64,000 nucleotides of DNA from Streptomyces scopuliridis RB72 (GCF_000718095.1 NZ_JOEI01000010.1:124001-188000); one strand, 5' to 3'. Shown: positions 1 to 7,656, counted from the stretch's first letter. Numbers and translations are program-made. The notes: a model not told the origin generated them from the letters alone.

Positions 1-1
1 C

Positions 2-1387
2 GACCCACGGGATCCGCGCGCGGGGGAGCAGCTGACGGCCACCCGGGCGATAGTGGCGCACTTGAGTCCGGCGTTGCTCCCCGACCTGCCGGAGTCGGAT
101 CCGTCCTCGGGCATACGGGACATGACGTCAGCCGCCTATCTGGAGCACGCGGCGCACATGTCCCTCGGCCCGTCGGGCGTACCGCTCGGCGACAACGACC
201 TGCTTGTCCTCGACCGCGACGAGACGGACACGGGCGACGCGGGGACGTTACCGCCTCCCGTCCCCGGAGCGCGGTACTCCTGGGACCGTGACGCCATCAC
301 GCTGCTGGAACTGGTCCAGCACGGGGATCTGTCCCAGGCCGAGCGACTCGGTGCGGCGTTGCTGGCCCGGCTTCCCGCCGAAGGATCTCCCGCCCGCTTC
401 GCGATCTTCCAGAGCGTCCACGCCTATATCGCCCTGCAACGAGGTGAGATGGACACCGCGGTCACTCGCGCGGCCACCGCTCTGGAACACCTTCCCCACC
501 ACGGCTGGGGTGTGGTCATCGGCACTCCCCTGTCCACCCTGGTGCACGCCCACACCGCCATGGGCCGGTCCGACGAAGCCGCCCGCTACCTCGAATATCC
601 CGTCCCCGATGAGATGTTCCACTCCACCATCGGCCTGTTCTACCTCGTCGCCCGCGGCCACCACAGCCTGGCCACCGGACGCCCCTACGCGGCTCTCAAC
701 GATTTCACCGCCTGCGCCCCGCTGGGCGAGAAATGGCACTCCCGCTCGCGCCACCTCCTCGGCTGGCGCACCGGAGCCGCCGAGGCCTACGTCGCACTCG
801 ACGAACCGGCCCGCGCCCGCACCATGGTCGAACGCGAACTCGCCGACATCGGCCCCCGTCCCTCGCGCTTGCGTGGCAACGCCCTGCGGATCCTGGCCGC
901 CACGAGCCCTCCGGATCAGCGCGAGGCACTCCTCCGGGAAGCCGTGCACATCCTGCGCCTGTCCGACAACCGCTTCGCCCTGGCCCGGGCTCTCGCCGAT
1001 CTCGGCCGGAGCCAGCTCGACAACGGCCGCGTCCAGGAGTCCCGCACCGCGTGGGAGGAGGCACAGCAACTCGGACACCAGCCCGAAGCCCGTACTTCCC
1101 CTTGGATGACGTGGATGCCCAGCCACCCCCGCACCACCTCCGACCTTCCCGCCGTCAGCTCCTCCTCTGCCGACAAGCCTCTTCTCTCCGACGCCGAACG
1201 GCGCGTCGCCGCCCTCGCCTCCGAGGGCAAGTCCAACCGGCAGATCGCCCGGCACCTCTACATCACCGTCAGCACCGTCGAGCAACATCTCACTCGCGTC
1301 TACCGCAAACTCTCCGTGCGCCGCCGGGCCGAACTCTCCCAATTCCTCGGCCTCCTGACCAACGGGATGGACTTCCCCGCCGACTGA
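2..1387 (+). CDS. LuxR-family transcriptional regulator, 3' part (cut by left edge)
   Basis: The reading frame is open to the left edge with no stop, so the visible 461 codons are the C-terminal part of a larger protein and the true start lies outside the window. The last about 65 residues form a LuxR-type helix-turn-helix: LLSDAERRVAALASEGKSNR, then IA..L.IT.STVEQHLTRVYRKL. The preceding 300 residues are helical and alanine-rich with spaced aromatic residues, as in the TPR-like arm of large LAL/MalT-type regulators. An N-terminal ATPase domain is therefore expected upstream but cannot be seen. Known for the family: ATP-binding regulators that activate neighbouring genes. The target is unknown. 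Confidence 0.85.
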   Translation, partial: DPRDPRAGEQLTATRAIVAHLSPALLPDLPESDPSSGIRDMTSAAYLEHAAHMSLGPSGVPLGDNDLLVLDRDETDTGDAGTLPPPVPGARYSWDRDAITLLELVQHGDLSQAERLGAALLARLPAEGSPARFAIFQSVHAYIALQRGEMDTAVTRAATALEHLPHHGWGVVIGTPLSTLVHAHTAMGRSDEAARYLEYPVPDEMFHSTIGLFYLVARGHHSLATGRPYAALNDFTACAPLGEKWHSRSRHLLGWRTGAAEAYVALDEPARARTMVERELADIGPRPSRLRGNALRILAATSPPDQREALLREAVHILRLSDNRFALARALADLGRSQLDNGRVQESRTAWEEAQQLGHQPEARTSPWMTWMPSHPRTTSDLPAVSSSSADKPLLSDAERRVAALASEGKSNRQIARHLYITVSTVEQHLTRVYRKLSVRRRAELSQFLGLLTNGMDFPAD

Positions 1388-1488
1388 AGTGCCTGGTGTG
1401 GCCGCGGGAGCAGGGCGCGCCGAAGCGACCGTGGCTGGACGCTCGGGCTGCCGGACGGGCCGGCCCGGTGGCCAGGTGGCGGGGTCGG

Positions 1489-1626
1489 TTACGGCGTTAC
1501 CGCATTGCCGCCGAAGGTCACGACGAGGCGGCCATCCGCGGCGAAGGACCAGTTCAGTGCGCCGTTGTACGAGGCGCACCGGGACCCGTTGGAGCCGGAC
1601 CAGAACTGGTTCGAGCTGTCGGCCCT
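1489..1626 (-). pseudogene. 3' fragment of a small Trp/Asn-rich, probably secreted protein
   Basis: On the minus strand a short open stretch ends in TAA at 1489-1491 and reads DSSNQFWSGSNGSRC, then ALNWSFAADGRLVV and FGGNAVTP. The repeated Trp, Asn and Gly and the single Cys resemble small exported actinomycete proteins with lectin-like or inhibitor-like folds. No start codon or signal peptide is joined to it. It abuts the MarR fragment in another frame, which suggests a broken gene end. The family was not recognised. Confidence 0.3.
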
Positions 1627-1792
1627 TGGTGACCAGGTCCCGAGTGCGCAGTCCGTCGACGACGCGGGTGATACGGCTGGGAGTCAGGCCCATCGGCGCA
1701 GCGAGCTCAGCCATCCGCAAGCGGTGCTCGGGTGCTTCGCTGAGCCTGAGGAGGACGGCGAAGTCCGTCATCGTCAGGCCCGCGGTCCGGTT
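1622..1792 (-). pseudogene. MarR-family regulator fragment
   Basis: About 57 codons on the minus strand read as the winged-helix core of a MarR regulator: LTMTDFAVLLRLSEAP, MAELAAPMGLTPSRITRVVD, then LRTRDLVTKG. The N-terminal dimerisation helix and the wing and C-terminal helices are missing, and the frame runs into unrelated sequence on both sides. MarR proteins repress neighbouring genes and respond to small molecules. This copy can no longer encode a full protein. It lies back to back with a short-chain dehydrogenase fragment, as if a divergent regulator/enzyme pair had lost its shared promoter and both 5' ends. Confidence 0.65.
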
Positions 1793-1798
1793 CACCCC

Positions 1799-1920
1799 GC
1801 GCAACTGCGCGGCGCGGTCAAAGACGCCGCCGACGGGCTCGGACGCCTCGACATCCTCGTCAACAGCGCCGCGGTCATGGTGCCCGGCACCATCGACCCG
1901 GCAATCTACCGCTCCGCGTG
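1799..1920 (+). pseudogene. Short-chain dehydrogenase/reductase fragment
   Basis: Forty codons read AAQLRGAVKDAADGLGRLDI followed by LVNSAAVMVPGTID. This matches the region around the SDR strand-4 motif (NNAG, here NSAA). The N-terminal TGxxxGxG cofactor loop and the C-terminal YxxxK active site are absent, so the piece is a relic. It adjoins the MarR fragment on the opposite strand. SDR enzymes are NAD(P)-dependent oxidoreductases; the original substrate cannot be inferred. Confidence 0.6.
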
Positions 1921-1936
1921 CTGTCTCGCGCCCCGG

Positions 1937-2033
1937 GTTGACCGCCTGCGAGTTGACCGCCCGCGAGTTGGCGCCCCGTAACGGCGGGTACCCCCGCAAC
2001 CCCCGTAACGGCGGGTCCCCCGTAATGGCGGAT
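1937..2033. repeat. Short tandem repeats (15-bp unit, then GTAACGGCGGGT units)
   Basis: Three consecutive 15-bp units beginning GTTGACCGCC, GTTGACCGCC and GTTGGCGCCC span 1937-1981. They are followed by two copies of CCCCGTAACGGCGGGT and a third, diverged copy ending about 2033. The repeats lie in the debris field between the LuxR gene and GAPDH and are not part of a recognisable gene. They look like replication-slippage products. Confidence 0.6.
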
Positions 2034-2073
2034 CGTCCGGGGCCGGTCGGGCATCCCGCTCAGGTGGCACCGT

Positions 2074-2104
2074 TTGAATGATCAAAACAGCGAGGGGTTA
2101 CCAT
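2074..2104 (+). promoter_or_regulatory. Candidate promoter of the GAPDH gene
   Basis: TTGAAT at 2074-2079 and TACCAT at 2099-2104 resemble vegetative -35 and -10 elements and lie 32 bp upstream of the GTG start at 2136. The spacer is 19 bp, longer than ideal. The local base composition is clearly more AT-rich than its surroundings. Confidence 0.3.
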
Positions 2105-2135
2105 ATGAGCGCCGCCTAGCTCGAAAGATAAATCT

Positions 2136-3581
2136 GTGACTGTCGCTGAGGAATCGTTCACCAACTGGAAGAACCGCGAGGAGATCGCGGAGGCGATGAT
2201 CCCGATCATCGGGAAGCTGCACCGGGAGCGGGACATCACCGTCCTGCTCCACAGCCGCTCCCTGGTGAACAAGTCGCTGGTCAGCATCCTCAAGACCCAC
2301 CGATTCGCCCGGCAGATCGCCGGCGAGGAACTCTCGGTCACGGAGACGCTTCCGTTCCTGCGAGCTCTCACCACGCTCGATCTCGGCCCTTCTCAGATCG
2401 ACATCGGCATGCTCGCCGCGACGTACAAGGCAGACGACCGCGGTCTCTCCGAGGAAGAGTTCACCGCCGAGGCCGTCGCCGGCGCCACGGGTGACAACAA
2501 GATCGAGCGCCGCGAGCCGCGCGATGTCGTCCTCTACGGGTTCGGCCGCATCGGCCGCCTCCTCGCCCGCCTGCTCATCGAGAAGACCGGCTCCGGCAAC
2601 GGCCTGCGGCTGCGCGCCATCGTCGTACGCAGGGGCGCCGGCCAGGACATCGTCAAGCGCGCCTCGCTGCTGCGCCGTGACTCCGTCCACGGCCAGTTCC
2701 AGGGCACGATCACCGTCGACGAGGCGAACAGCAAGATCATCGCCAACGGCAACGAGATCAAGGTGATCTACTCCGACGACCCGACGTCGGTGGACTACAC
2801 GGCGTACGGCATCAAGAACGCCATCCTCATCGACAACACCGGCAGGTGGCGGGACCGCGAGGGCCTGTCGAAACACCTCCGCCCCGGCATCGACAAGGTC
2901 GTGCTGACCGCGCCCGGGAAGGGCGACGTCCCCAATGTCGTCCATGGCGTCAACCACGACATGATCAAGGCGGACGAGCAGATCCTGTCCTGCGCGTCCT
3001 GCACCACCAACGCGATCGTCCCGCCGCTGAAGGCGATGGCGGACGAATACGGCGTCCTGCGCGGTCACGTGGAGACCGTCCACTCGTTCACCAACGACCA
3101 GAACCTGCTGGACAACTACCACCAGTCCGACCGCCGCGGCCGGTCGGCGCCTCTCAACATGGTCATCACCGAGACCGGTGCCGCCTCCGCCGTCGCCAAG
3201 GCGCTGCCCGACCTCAAGGCGAGGATCACCGGCAGCTCGATCCGCGTCCCGGTGCCGGATGTCTCGATCGCGATCCTCAGCCTGCAACTGGCGCGCGAGG
3301 CCAGCCGCGAGGAGGTCCTCGATTACCTCCGTAACGTGTCGCTGAACTCGCCGCTCAAGCGGCAGATCGACTTCATCAGCGCCCCCGACGCGGTCTCCAG
3401 CGACTTCATCGGCTCGCGCCACGCCTCGATCGTCGACGCCGGGGCCACCAAGGTCGAGGGCGACAACGCGATCCTCTACCTCTGGTACGACAACGAGTTC
3501 GGCTACTCCTGCCAGGTCATCCGCGTCGTCCAACACGTGTCCGGCGTGGAGTACCCGACGTACCCGGCCCCGGCGGTCTGA
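2136..3581 (+). CDS. gap: Glyceraldehyde-3-phosphate dehydrogenase, long form
   Basis: The 481-residue protein would oxidise glyceraldehyde 3-phosphate to 1,3-bisphosphoglycerate (or run in reverse) in the cytoplasm. The nucleotide-binding loop GFGRIGR starts near residue 135 and the catalytic motif CASCTTN places the active Cys at 289. ETVHSFTNDQ and WYDNEFGYS are the usual downstream signatures. About 125 extra N-terminal residues, before the Rossmann domain, separate it from the standard 330-residue enzyme; streptomycetes carry this long type besides the glycolytic gene. The GTG start is preceded by a weak ribosome site. It is monocistronic and convergent with the Mrr-like gene. Cofactor preference (NAD or NADP) was not determined. 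Confidence 0.93.
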   Translation: MTVAEESFTNWKNREEIAEAMIPIIGKLHRERDITVLLHSRSLVNKSLVSILKTHRFARQIAGEELSVTETLPFLRALTTLDLGPSQIDIGMLAATYKADDRGLSEEEFTAEAVAGATGDNKIERREPRDVVLYGFGRIGRLLARLLIEKTGSGNGLRLRAIVVRRGAGQDIVKRASLLRRDSVHGQFQGTITVDEANSKIIANGNEIKVIYSDDPTSVDYTAYGIKNAILIDNTGRWRDREGLSKHLRPGIDKVVLTAPGKGDVPNVVHGVNHDMIKADEQILSCASCTTNAIVPPLKAMADEYGVLRGHVETVHSFTNDQNLLDNYHQSDRRGRSAPLNMVITETGAASAVAKALPDLKARITGSSIRVPVPDVSIAILSLQLAREASREEVLDYLRNVSLNSPLKRQIDFISAPDAVSSDFIGSRHASIVDAGATKVEGDNAILYLWYDNEFGYSCQVIRVVQHVSGVEYPTYPAPAV

Positions 3582-3595
3582 TCCTGGTATCAGGA
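3582..3595. terminator. Small hairpin between GAPDH and the Mrr-like gene
   Basis: TCCTG-GTAT-CAGGA is a 5-bp perfect stem placed immediately after the GAPDH stop codon. It overlaps the stop of the convergent gene. It is short, and there is no U-tract. Confidence 0.3.
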
Positions 3596-4315
3596 CAGTG
3601 CGGACGGTTTCCGGGGCGGGGGCAGCCGGTTGAGGATTTCCCACAAGGGCCGGGAGCCGGCGGCCCATTCGCCCAGCAGGTGCCGGTCGACCAGATGAAG
3701 ACGCTGGGACTTCGCGTACGGGGGGCACTTCGAGCTGAAGCGGCCGTTCGTGACGAGGACGATGACATCGCCGCCGTGAAGCTGGCGCCCGGTGCCGTTC
3801 AGGACGTGGAGGTCGGGGGTGCCGATCGCGGATCCGGACCAGCCGGCCCGGCGGTGTTTGCACTGGATGACCCAGCGGCGCCCGAGCGGGTCGGTGGCCT
3901 TCACGTCCGCGCCGTTGTCGCCGCGGCCACCGACCTGGACGGCGTCGTGGCAGCCGTCCCGCTTCATCAGATCCCGCACCGCGTACTCGAACTCCCGGTG
4001 ATGCAAGGCGTCCAGCTGCGAGAGCTGGTAGCGCAACCCCTGCTCCTTCACCCGTGCCCACTGCGCGTGCTGGCCGCGCCAGTGCACCCAGGCCGCACCG
4101 GCCCCGCCCGCCAGTACGGTCAGGACCACCAGCACCCACCGGTGCGCGGCCAGCCACTGGAACACTGCCACCGTGACGGACGCCCCCGCCACCACCATGA
4201 GCAGCCGTCCGATGCCCTCGATCGGCGCGGCCTGCTTCCCGCGCGTCCGCTGGCCCACCACCCTGCCGCGTCGTGCCGCGGGACGGTACCGGGTGGGCGG
4301 CCTGCGCCGGGTCAT
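3590..4315 (-). CDS. Membrane-anchored Mrr-like restriction endonuclease
   Basis: The protein has 241 residues. Residues 1-30 are very basic. Two hydrophobic segments follow at about 36-55 and 58-78, and the rest is a soluble Mrr_cat-type nuclease domain. Within it FEYAVRDLMKRDG, GGRGDNGADVKA and WVIQCKHRR match the PD-(D/E)XK core, with catalytic Asp and the Q-C-K strand. Mrr-family enzymes cut modified or foreign DNA; membrane-anchored versions are common in actinomycetes. Its start overlaps the stop of a 54-residue gene by ATGA (4312-4315), so the two are probably translated together. The partner is unknown and no methylase is nearby, consistent with a type IV-like or housekeeping nuclease. 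Confidence 0.85.
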   Translation of the reverse strand: MTRRRPPTRYRPAARRGRVVGQRTRGKQAAPIEGIGRLLMVVAGASVTVAVFQWLAAHRWVLVVLTVLAGGAGAAWVHWRGQHAQWARVKEQGLRYQLSQLDALHHREFEYAVRDLMKRDGCHDAVQVGGRGDNGADVKATDPLGRRWVIQCKHRRAGWSGSAIGTPDLHVLNGTGRQLHGGDVIVLVTNGRFSSKCPPYAKSQRLHLVDRHLLGEWAAGSRPLWEILNRLPPPRKPSALS

Positions 4316-4476
4316 CGCCGCGCCTCGGTATCGATGGCGATGCGACCGTCTCCGGCCGCCCGGGCGGATAAGACCGCCAGGCCCAGCGCCGAGTCCCCTT
4401 GGCGCGCTCCCGTCGCGGACCGTCGAACCCCCGGAACCTGGGGGCCGTTCCGCTTCACGTAGGCGTCAATCCCCAT
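4312..4476 (-). CDS. Small protein of unknown function upstream of the Mrr-like gene
   Basis: Fifty-four residues start at ATG 4476, chosen because GGGGAGAG lies just upstream at good spacing. The protein begins MGIDAYVKRNGPQVPG and ends DGRIAIDTEARR. It is basic at the front and has a short hydrophobic stretch (LGLAVLSARA) but no convincing membrane helix. Its TGA overlaps the ATG of the nuclease gene, so the pair forms one transcription and translation unit. The family was not recognised. It could be a regulator or partner of the nuclease, or simply a leader peptide. Confidence 0.55.
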   Translation of the reverse strand: MGIDAYVKRNGPQVPGVRRSATGARQGDSALGLAVLSARAAGDGRIAIDTEARR

Positions 4477-4741
4477 AGCTCTCCCCTTGGTTGGAACGGC
4501 GCTCCCCGCACCGGTGAACATCCAAGCACTCGCCGGAGACGGTCAGCGACCGATTGTCCACACTCTGTTATGGGATTGGCGGGTGAGACCACAGAGGCAT
4601 CTGCCCATCCCGGCAGGGGGAACTGCTCCGCCCTCAGGCCGTCGGCTTCGAGCCGCCGCGCCCCGGGGCCAGGGCCTGGGCGCACCAACCGCCGGCGTGC
4701 CGCGAGGCGGGTGGCGCGGGACACGCCGTTGGCGGTCAGGG

Positions 4742-4987
4742 TCAGGACGCGGTCCTCGGCGTCGAGGACGTGCCGACCGCGCAGGCGGCGGCGATCAGGA
4801 TGAGGACGGGCACCGGGCGGGTGCGGCGGACCGTGAGCGCGACAGCCACCAGACCGCCTACCAGCGTGGCCGCCAGGAGGTCCGCGGCCGTCGGAGCGGC
4901 ACCACGCGACAGCGCGTACCCGGGCCACACCGCGGCCTGGGCGCCGAGCAGCAAGACCGGGAGGAACTGGTTGTCAGTTCGTTCCAT
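4742..4987 (-). pseudogene. Truncated membrane protein, N-terminal remnant of a sensor histidine kinase
   Basis: From ATG 4987 the frame reads MERTDNQFLPVLLLG and continues with three hydrophobic stretches: LLLGAQAAVWPGYAL, LLAATLVGGLVAVAL and VPVLILIAAACAVG. It stops after 81 residues. This resembles the membrane part at the front of actinomycete two-component sensor kinases. The dimerisation and ATPase domains are absent downstream. Coding-like sequence continues in another minus frame (to about 4600), which suggests a frameshift and decay. No response regulator is adjacent. Confidence 0.4.
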
Positions 4988-5134
4988 GATGTGCCGCACG
5001 CTACGGTCACGTGCGGACCGCGGGCATCCGGCCGCAGGACGATCACCACCTCTCACCAGAGATAGGGACAGGCCCCGCGGCCACCCCCGCACGGCCCCAG
5101 CCGCGCACCGCAGGGCCGCGGCCAACGCCGAACG

Positions 5135-5473
5135 TCAGGCGTCGGTTGTGTGGTGGGGCGTCGCGTGTGAGTTACGCAGTTCTTCGTTGAGGCGCTGGGC
5201 TTCTTCGAGTTGGTCTTCGAGGATGACGATGCGGCAGGCTGCTTCGACGGGGGTGCCCTGGTCGACGAGTTCGCGGGCGCGGGCGGCGATTTTCAGCTGA
5301 TAGCGGGAGTAGCGGCGGTGTCCGCCTTCGGAGCGCAGGGGCGTGATCAGGCGGGCTTCGCCGATGGCTCTCAGGAAGGCGGGGGTGGTGCCGAGTATTT
5401 CGGCGGCGCGGCCCATGGTGTAGGCGGGGTAATCCTCGTCGTCGAGACGGTCGAGAGAGCTCTCTGCGCTCAT
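5135..5473 (-). CDS. MerR-like transcriptional regulator
   Basis: From ATG 5473 the protein has 112 residues. That start is preferred over GTG 5479 because AGAGG sits 6 bases upstream. A MerR-type winged helix covers residues 16-70: MGRAAEILGTTPAFLRAIGE, LITPLRSEGGHRRYSRYQL. It is followed by a helical tail, VILEDQLEEAQRLNEELR, likely the dimerisation coil. There is no C-terminal ligand domain, as in the short HspR/BldC-like members. A 6+6 bp inverted repeat 64 bp upstream is a candidate self-binding site. The gene appears to be transcribed alone; its targets are unknown. Confidence 0.85.
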   Translation of the reverse strand: MSAESSLDRLDDEDYPAYTMGRAAEILGTTPAFLRAIGEARLITPLRSEGGHRRYSRYQLKIAARARELVDQGTPVEAACRIVILEDQLEEAQRLNEELRNSHATPHHTTDA

Positions 5474-5536
5474 GTGCACCTCTGATCAGGGGAACGCGTC
5501 GAGGGGCCTCGATGCCGTACGCCGACGCGGCCCCGC

Positions 5537-5550
5537 GTGTTGTGCAACAC
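5537..5550. promoter_or_regulatory. Inverted repeat, candidate operator for the MerR-like regulator
   Basis: GTGTTG-TG-CAACAC is a perfect 6-bp inverted repeat with a 2-bp centre, 64 bp upstream of the regulator start. MerR-type proteins bind such dyads. The link is inferred from position only. Confidence 0.4.
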
Positions 5551-5654
5551 CATCTGCCGGCCTACTGGGATGGCCAGCCTTCTGCACCTCTTGCCTACGA
5601 GCACGACATTAGTCCCGACAGGCCCGCATGTCTACTCTCGCCATAACAGATTTT

Positions 5655-5780
5655 CTATGAGGGGGAATGTCGGTCTTCTGCCGTCACCGCTACGTCGACC
5701 GGAGCGCCGTAGTGCTTGCTCATGGCGAAGCTGAAGCCCCGCAGTCGGAACAGGGCGACGTCGAGCGTCCAGCCCGTCCT
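5655..5780 (-). pseudogene. C-terminal fragment of an unidentified protein
   Basis: On the minus strand about 40 codons read GWTLDVALFRLRGFSFAMSK, then HYGAPVDVAVTAEDRHSPS and a stop at 5655. Codon use is that of a real gene. Upstream the frame lacks a start with a ribosome site and becomes low quality. It is probably the tail of a deleted gene. The family was not recognised. Confidence 0.25.
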
Positions 5781-6016
5781 ATGTTCGCTCCACGTGCAGC
5801 CGCAACCGGGTGGCCACGGGCTGCACCGGCAGTGCCAGCCCTCCGAGGAGAGGCGGAAGACGCGCGGGAGCCGGCGGTGGCAGCGGTGTGGTCGATGCGT
5901 GATGCCTCTGATTCGCGGTGCGGCAGGGGAGACGCACGTCACATCCGCTCATGTCACAGCTTGCCGAGCTGTTCCGTCGTATCGGTACAGCCACCAACAA
6001 CGGCAAGGAGTGCATC

Positions 6017-6490
6017 ATGGGTGCTCGCTTGAATCTCTTCGACAACCCGGTCGCGGCCAAGTCCCTGAGGCACATCACCTCGGCGGGCAAGGTGGTCTCG
6101 GACTCGACGCTGCCGGCCGCGACGCGCGACCTGGTGCTGCTCCGGGCCAGCCAGATCAATGGCTGCGGTTTCTGCACCGACATGCATACCAAGGACGCCG
6201 CACACGCGGGGGAGACCTCCACCCGCCTCAACCTGGTCGCGGCCTGGCGAGAGGCCACGGTGTTCACCGATGCCGAGCGCGCTGCCCTGGAGCTGGCGGA
6301 GCAGGGCACCCGCATCGCCGACGCGGCCGGTGGTGTCACGGACGACGCTTGGGCGAATGCCGCCAAGCACTATGACGAGGACCAGCTCGCCGCCCTGGTA
6401 TTGCTCATCGCCGTCATCAACCTCTTCAACCGCGTGAACGTCATTGTCCAGCAGCCCGCCGGTGACTACCAGCCGGGCCAGTTCGGATAA
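6017..6490 (+). CDS. Carboxymuconolactone decarboxylase family (AhpD-like) protein
   Basis: The protein has 157 residues from ATG 6017, which follows AAGGAG by 6 bases. The redox motif C-G-F-C with a His three residues on (INGCGFCTDMH) is the AhpD-type active site, where the Cys pair and His act as a peroxidase or disulfide relay. The flanking helices SLRHITSAG, RDLVLLRASQ and ALVLLIAVINLFNRVNV match the all-alpha CMD fold. Such proteins usually serve as alkylhydroperoxidases. No AhpC or OxyR gene is adjacent, so its electron partner is unknown. A strong hairpin follows the stop. Confidence 0.9.
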   Translation: MGARLNLFDNPVAAKSLRHITSAGKVVSDSTLPAATRDLVLLRASQINGCGFCTDMHTKDAAHAGETSTRLNLVAAWREATVFTDAERAALELAEQGTRIADAAGGVTDDAWANAAKHYDEDQLAALVLLIAVINLFNRVNVIVQQPAGDYQPGQFG

Positions 6491-6541
6491 CGGGAGTACC
6501 CGGCCGGGACCGCCGGAGCCGTCCCGCACCAGAGGCGGCAC

Positions 6542-6576
6542 ACGCCCCGGGTGCCCCTCGTCAGGGCCCGGGGCGT
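6542..6576 (+). terminator. Terminator of the AhpD-like gene
   Basis: ACGCCCCGGG at 6542-6551 pairs perfectly with CCCGGGGCGT at 6567-6576 and is followed by TGTTGTG. The distance from the stop codon is 52 bp. Confidence 0.75.
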
Positions 6577-6732
6577 TGTTGTGTGGCGTGTCGTCAAAAG
6601 TAGCGCCGTACTCCCGCAGTGAGGGGACGGTTGTCATCCGCATGCTGCCGCTGAGGCAGGCGGACACTTTGTGCTCGGCCCAGATGCAGCGGAACTCATC
6701 GCTCGCTCCAGCATACGGTGCACGCCATGCCC

Positions 6733-6779
6733 GACAGGCCGCCGAAGCGGGCGGCATTCATCCCCTTCGGTGGCCTGTC
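6733..6779 (-). terminator. Long hairpin downstream of the SRPBCC gene
   Basis: Arms of 15 bp at 6733-6747 and 6765-6779 pair fully, counting one G-U pair, around an 18-base loop. The hairpin lies 60 bp beyond the stop of the minus-strand SRPBCC gene and is a likely terminator, usable in both directions. Confidence 0.6.
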
Positions 6780-6838
6780 AGGCGCCAGGGCTCACGTCCG
6801 ACGCGGCCGCTCCTCACACGACGGACAGGGCGATACAC

Positions 6839-7339
6839 CTAGTTGGTCATCGCTTTGCCGGTCTCCAGCAGGGTCTTCAGGTCGCTGAGCACGAGACTCC
6901 AGCCGCCGCCCGCTTCGCTGATCTCTCCCGCGACCTGGGCCGCGTGGGCCGGCGCGCCGGTGACGTCGTGGGTCACGGTGAGTCTCGTGACGCCGCCGTA
7001 CGGCTCTTCCTCGATCTCGTAGGTGAGGCGCGTGAACGGCTCGCCCGCCAACTCGGGGGAGAAGAGCATCCGGTACGTCTGGACGAGCTTGCGCGGCGGA
7101 TCGGCTTCGATGATCTCGCCCTCGATGATCTGTTCCGGCGCGCCGTGGCGGCGCATCTCGTCGCTCGACAGCACCCGGTATGCGCCGCCGGTGCGGGGAT
7201 CGAGTTCGGACGCGCAGCGGTAGCCGTACTTCTCGCTCCACCCGGGCTTCGTGATCGCGTCCCAGACCGCCTGGGGTGTCGCCCTGATGTAGACCCGGTG
7301 GACCTGAACGGTCGTGGTCTCCTCGGCTGCGACTGTCAT
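6839..7339 (-). CDS. SRPBCC (AHSA1/START-like) domain protein
   Basis: The 166-residue protein starts at ATG 7339, overlapping the stop of the ArsR-like gene by ATGA. The sequence VHRVYIRATPQAVWDAITKP, then GGAYRV, IEGEIIEADPPRKLVQTYRM and LTYEIEE follows the AHSA1 helix-grip fold with its hydrophobic cavity. Members bind small hydrophobic ligands or act as chaperone-like factors, and in actinomycetes they are very often paired with an ArsR regulator as here. The pair is co-transcribed from an autoregulated promoter upstream of the regulator. The ligand is unknown. A similar pair lies at 37137-38115. Confidence 0.88.
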   Translation of the reverse strand: MTVAAEETTTVQVHRVYIRATPQAVWDAITKPGWSEKYGYRCASELDPRTGGAYRVLSSDEMRRHGAPEQIIEGEIIEADPPRKLVQTYRMLFSPELAGEPFTRLTYEIEEEPYGGVTRLTVTHDVTGAPAHAAQVAGEISEAGGGWSLVLSDLKTLLETGKAMTN

Positions 7340-7656
7340 GTGTTTCCCTCCAGCTCGTTCTTGAGTTCTGCGAGCGCCGTCACCTGACGCTCGGTGTACT
7401 TGTCGATCCACCGGTCATGGATCAGCCGGATCGGCACCGGGTTCAGGAAGTGCAGCTTCTCCCGGCCGGACTTGCGCGTGACAACGAGTCCTGCCTCCTC
7501 CAGCACCTTCAGGTGTTTCATCGCTCCGTACCGCGTCATCTCCAGCTCGGACTCCAGCTCGGTCAGCGTGCGGCCGTCGCGTACGAAGAGCAGGTCCAGC
7601 AGGAAACGACGCGTCGGATCAGCCAGCGCCTTGAAGACACGGTCGTCGTCGGTCAC
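7336..7656 (-). CDS. ArsR-family transcriptional regulator
   Basis: The 106-residue protein starts at GTG 7656, where homology begins (TDDDRVFKALADPTRRFLLD); a longer frame exists but would run through the operator. The winged helix covers RTLTELESELEMTRYGAMKH and LKVLEEAGLVVTRKSGREKL. The Cys metal-binding box of the arsenic-type members is absent, so it is not a metal sensor of the classical type. It is the first gene of a two-gene unit with the SRPBCC protein. A perfect 6+6 bp dyad 14 bp upstream (7670-7685) is its likely operator. Confidence 0.88.
   Translation of the reverse strand: MTDDDRVFKALADPTRRFLLDLLFVRDGRTLTELESELEMTRYGAMKHLKVLEEAGLVVTRKSGREKLHFLNPVPIRLIHDRWIDKYTERQVTALAELKNELEGNT

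Larger units (their letters stand above)
5474..6016. other. Intergenic region between the merR-like and AhpD-like genes
   Basis: This 543-bp stretch is less GC-rich than its neighbours near 5560-5670. It holds the candidate MerR operator (5537-5550), a coding-like fragment on the minus strand (5655-5780), and the AAGGAG ribosome site at 6005-6010. No complete gene is visible. Confidence 0.5.
6491..6838. other. Intergenic region with two strong hairpins
   Basis: The 348 bp between two genes that face each other hold a rho-independent-type hairpin for the upstream gene (6542-6576) and a second long stem (6733-6779) serving the minus-strand gene. I see no gene in it. Confidence 0.5.

Noticed and set aside
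248..1999. A 583-codon open frame on the minus strand across the LuxR gene and debris
   Set aside because: It is the high-GC antisense shadow of the LuxR coding sequence. Only the MarR-like stretch near 1622-1792 has family similarity.
2082..4157. A 691-codon minus-strand open frame opposite GAPDH
   Set aside because: Composition is Arg/Gly/Asp/Val-rich without any motif, and it mirrors the GAPDH codons. GAPDH has complete catalytic motifs, so this frame is a shadow.
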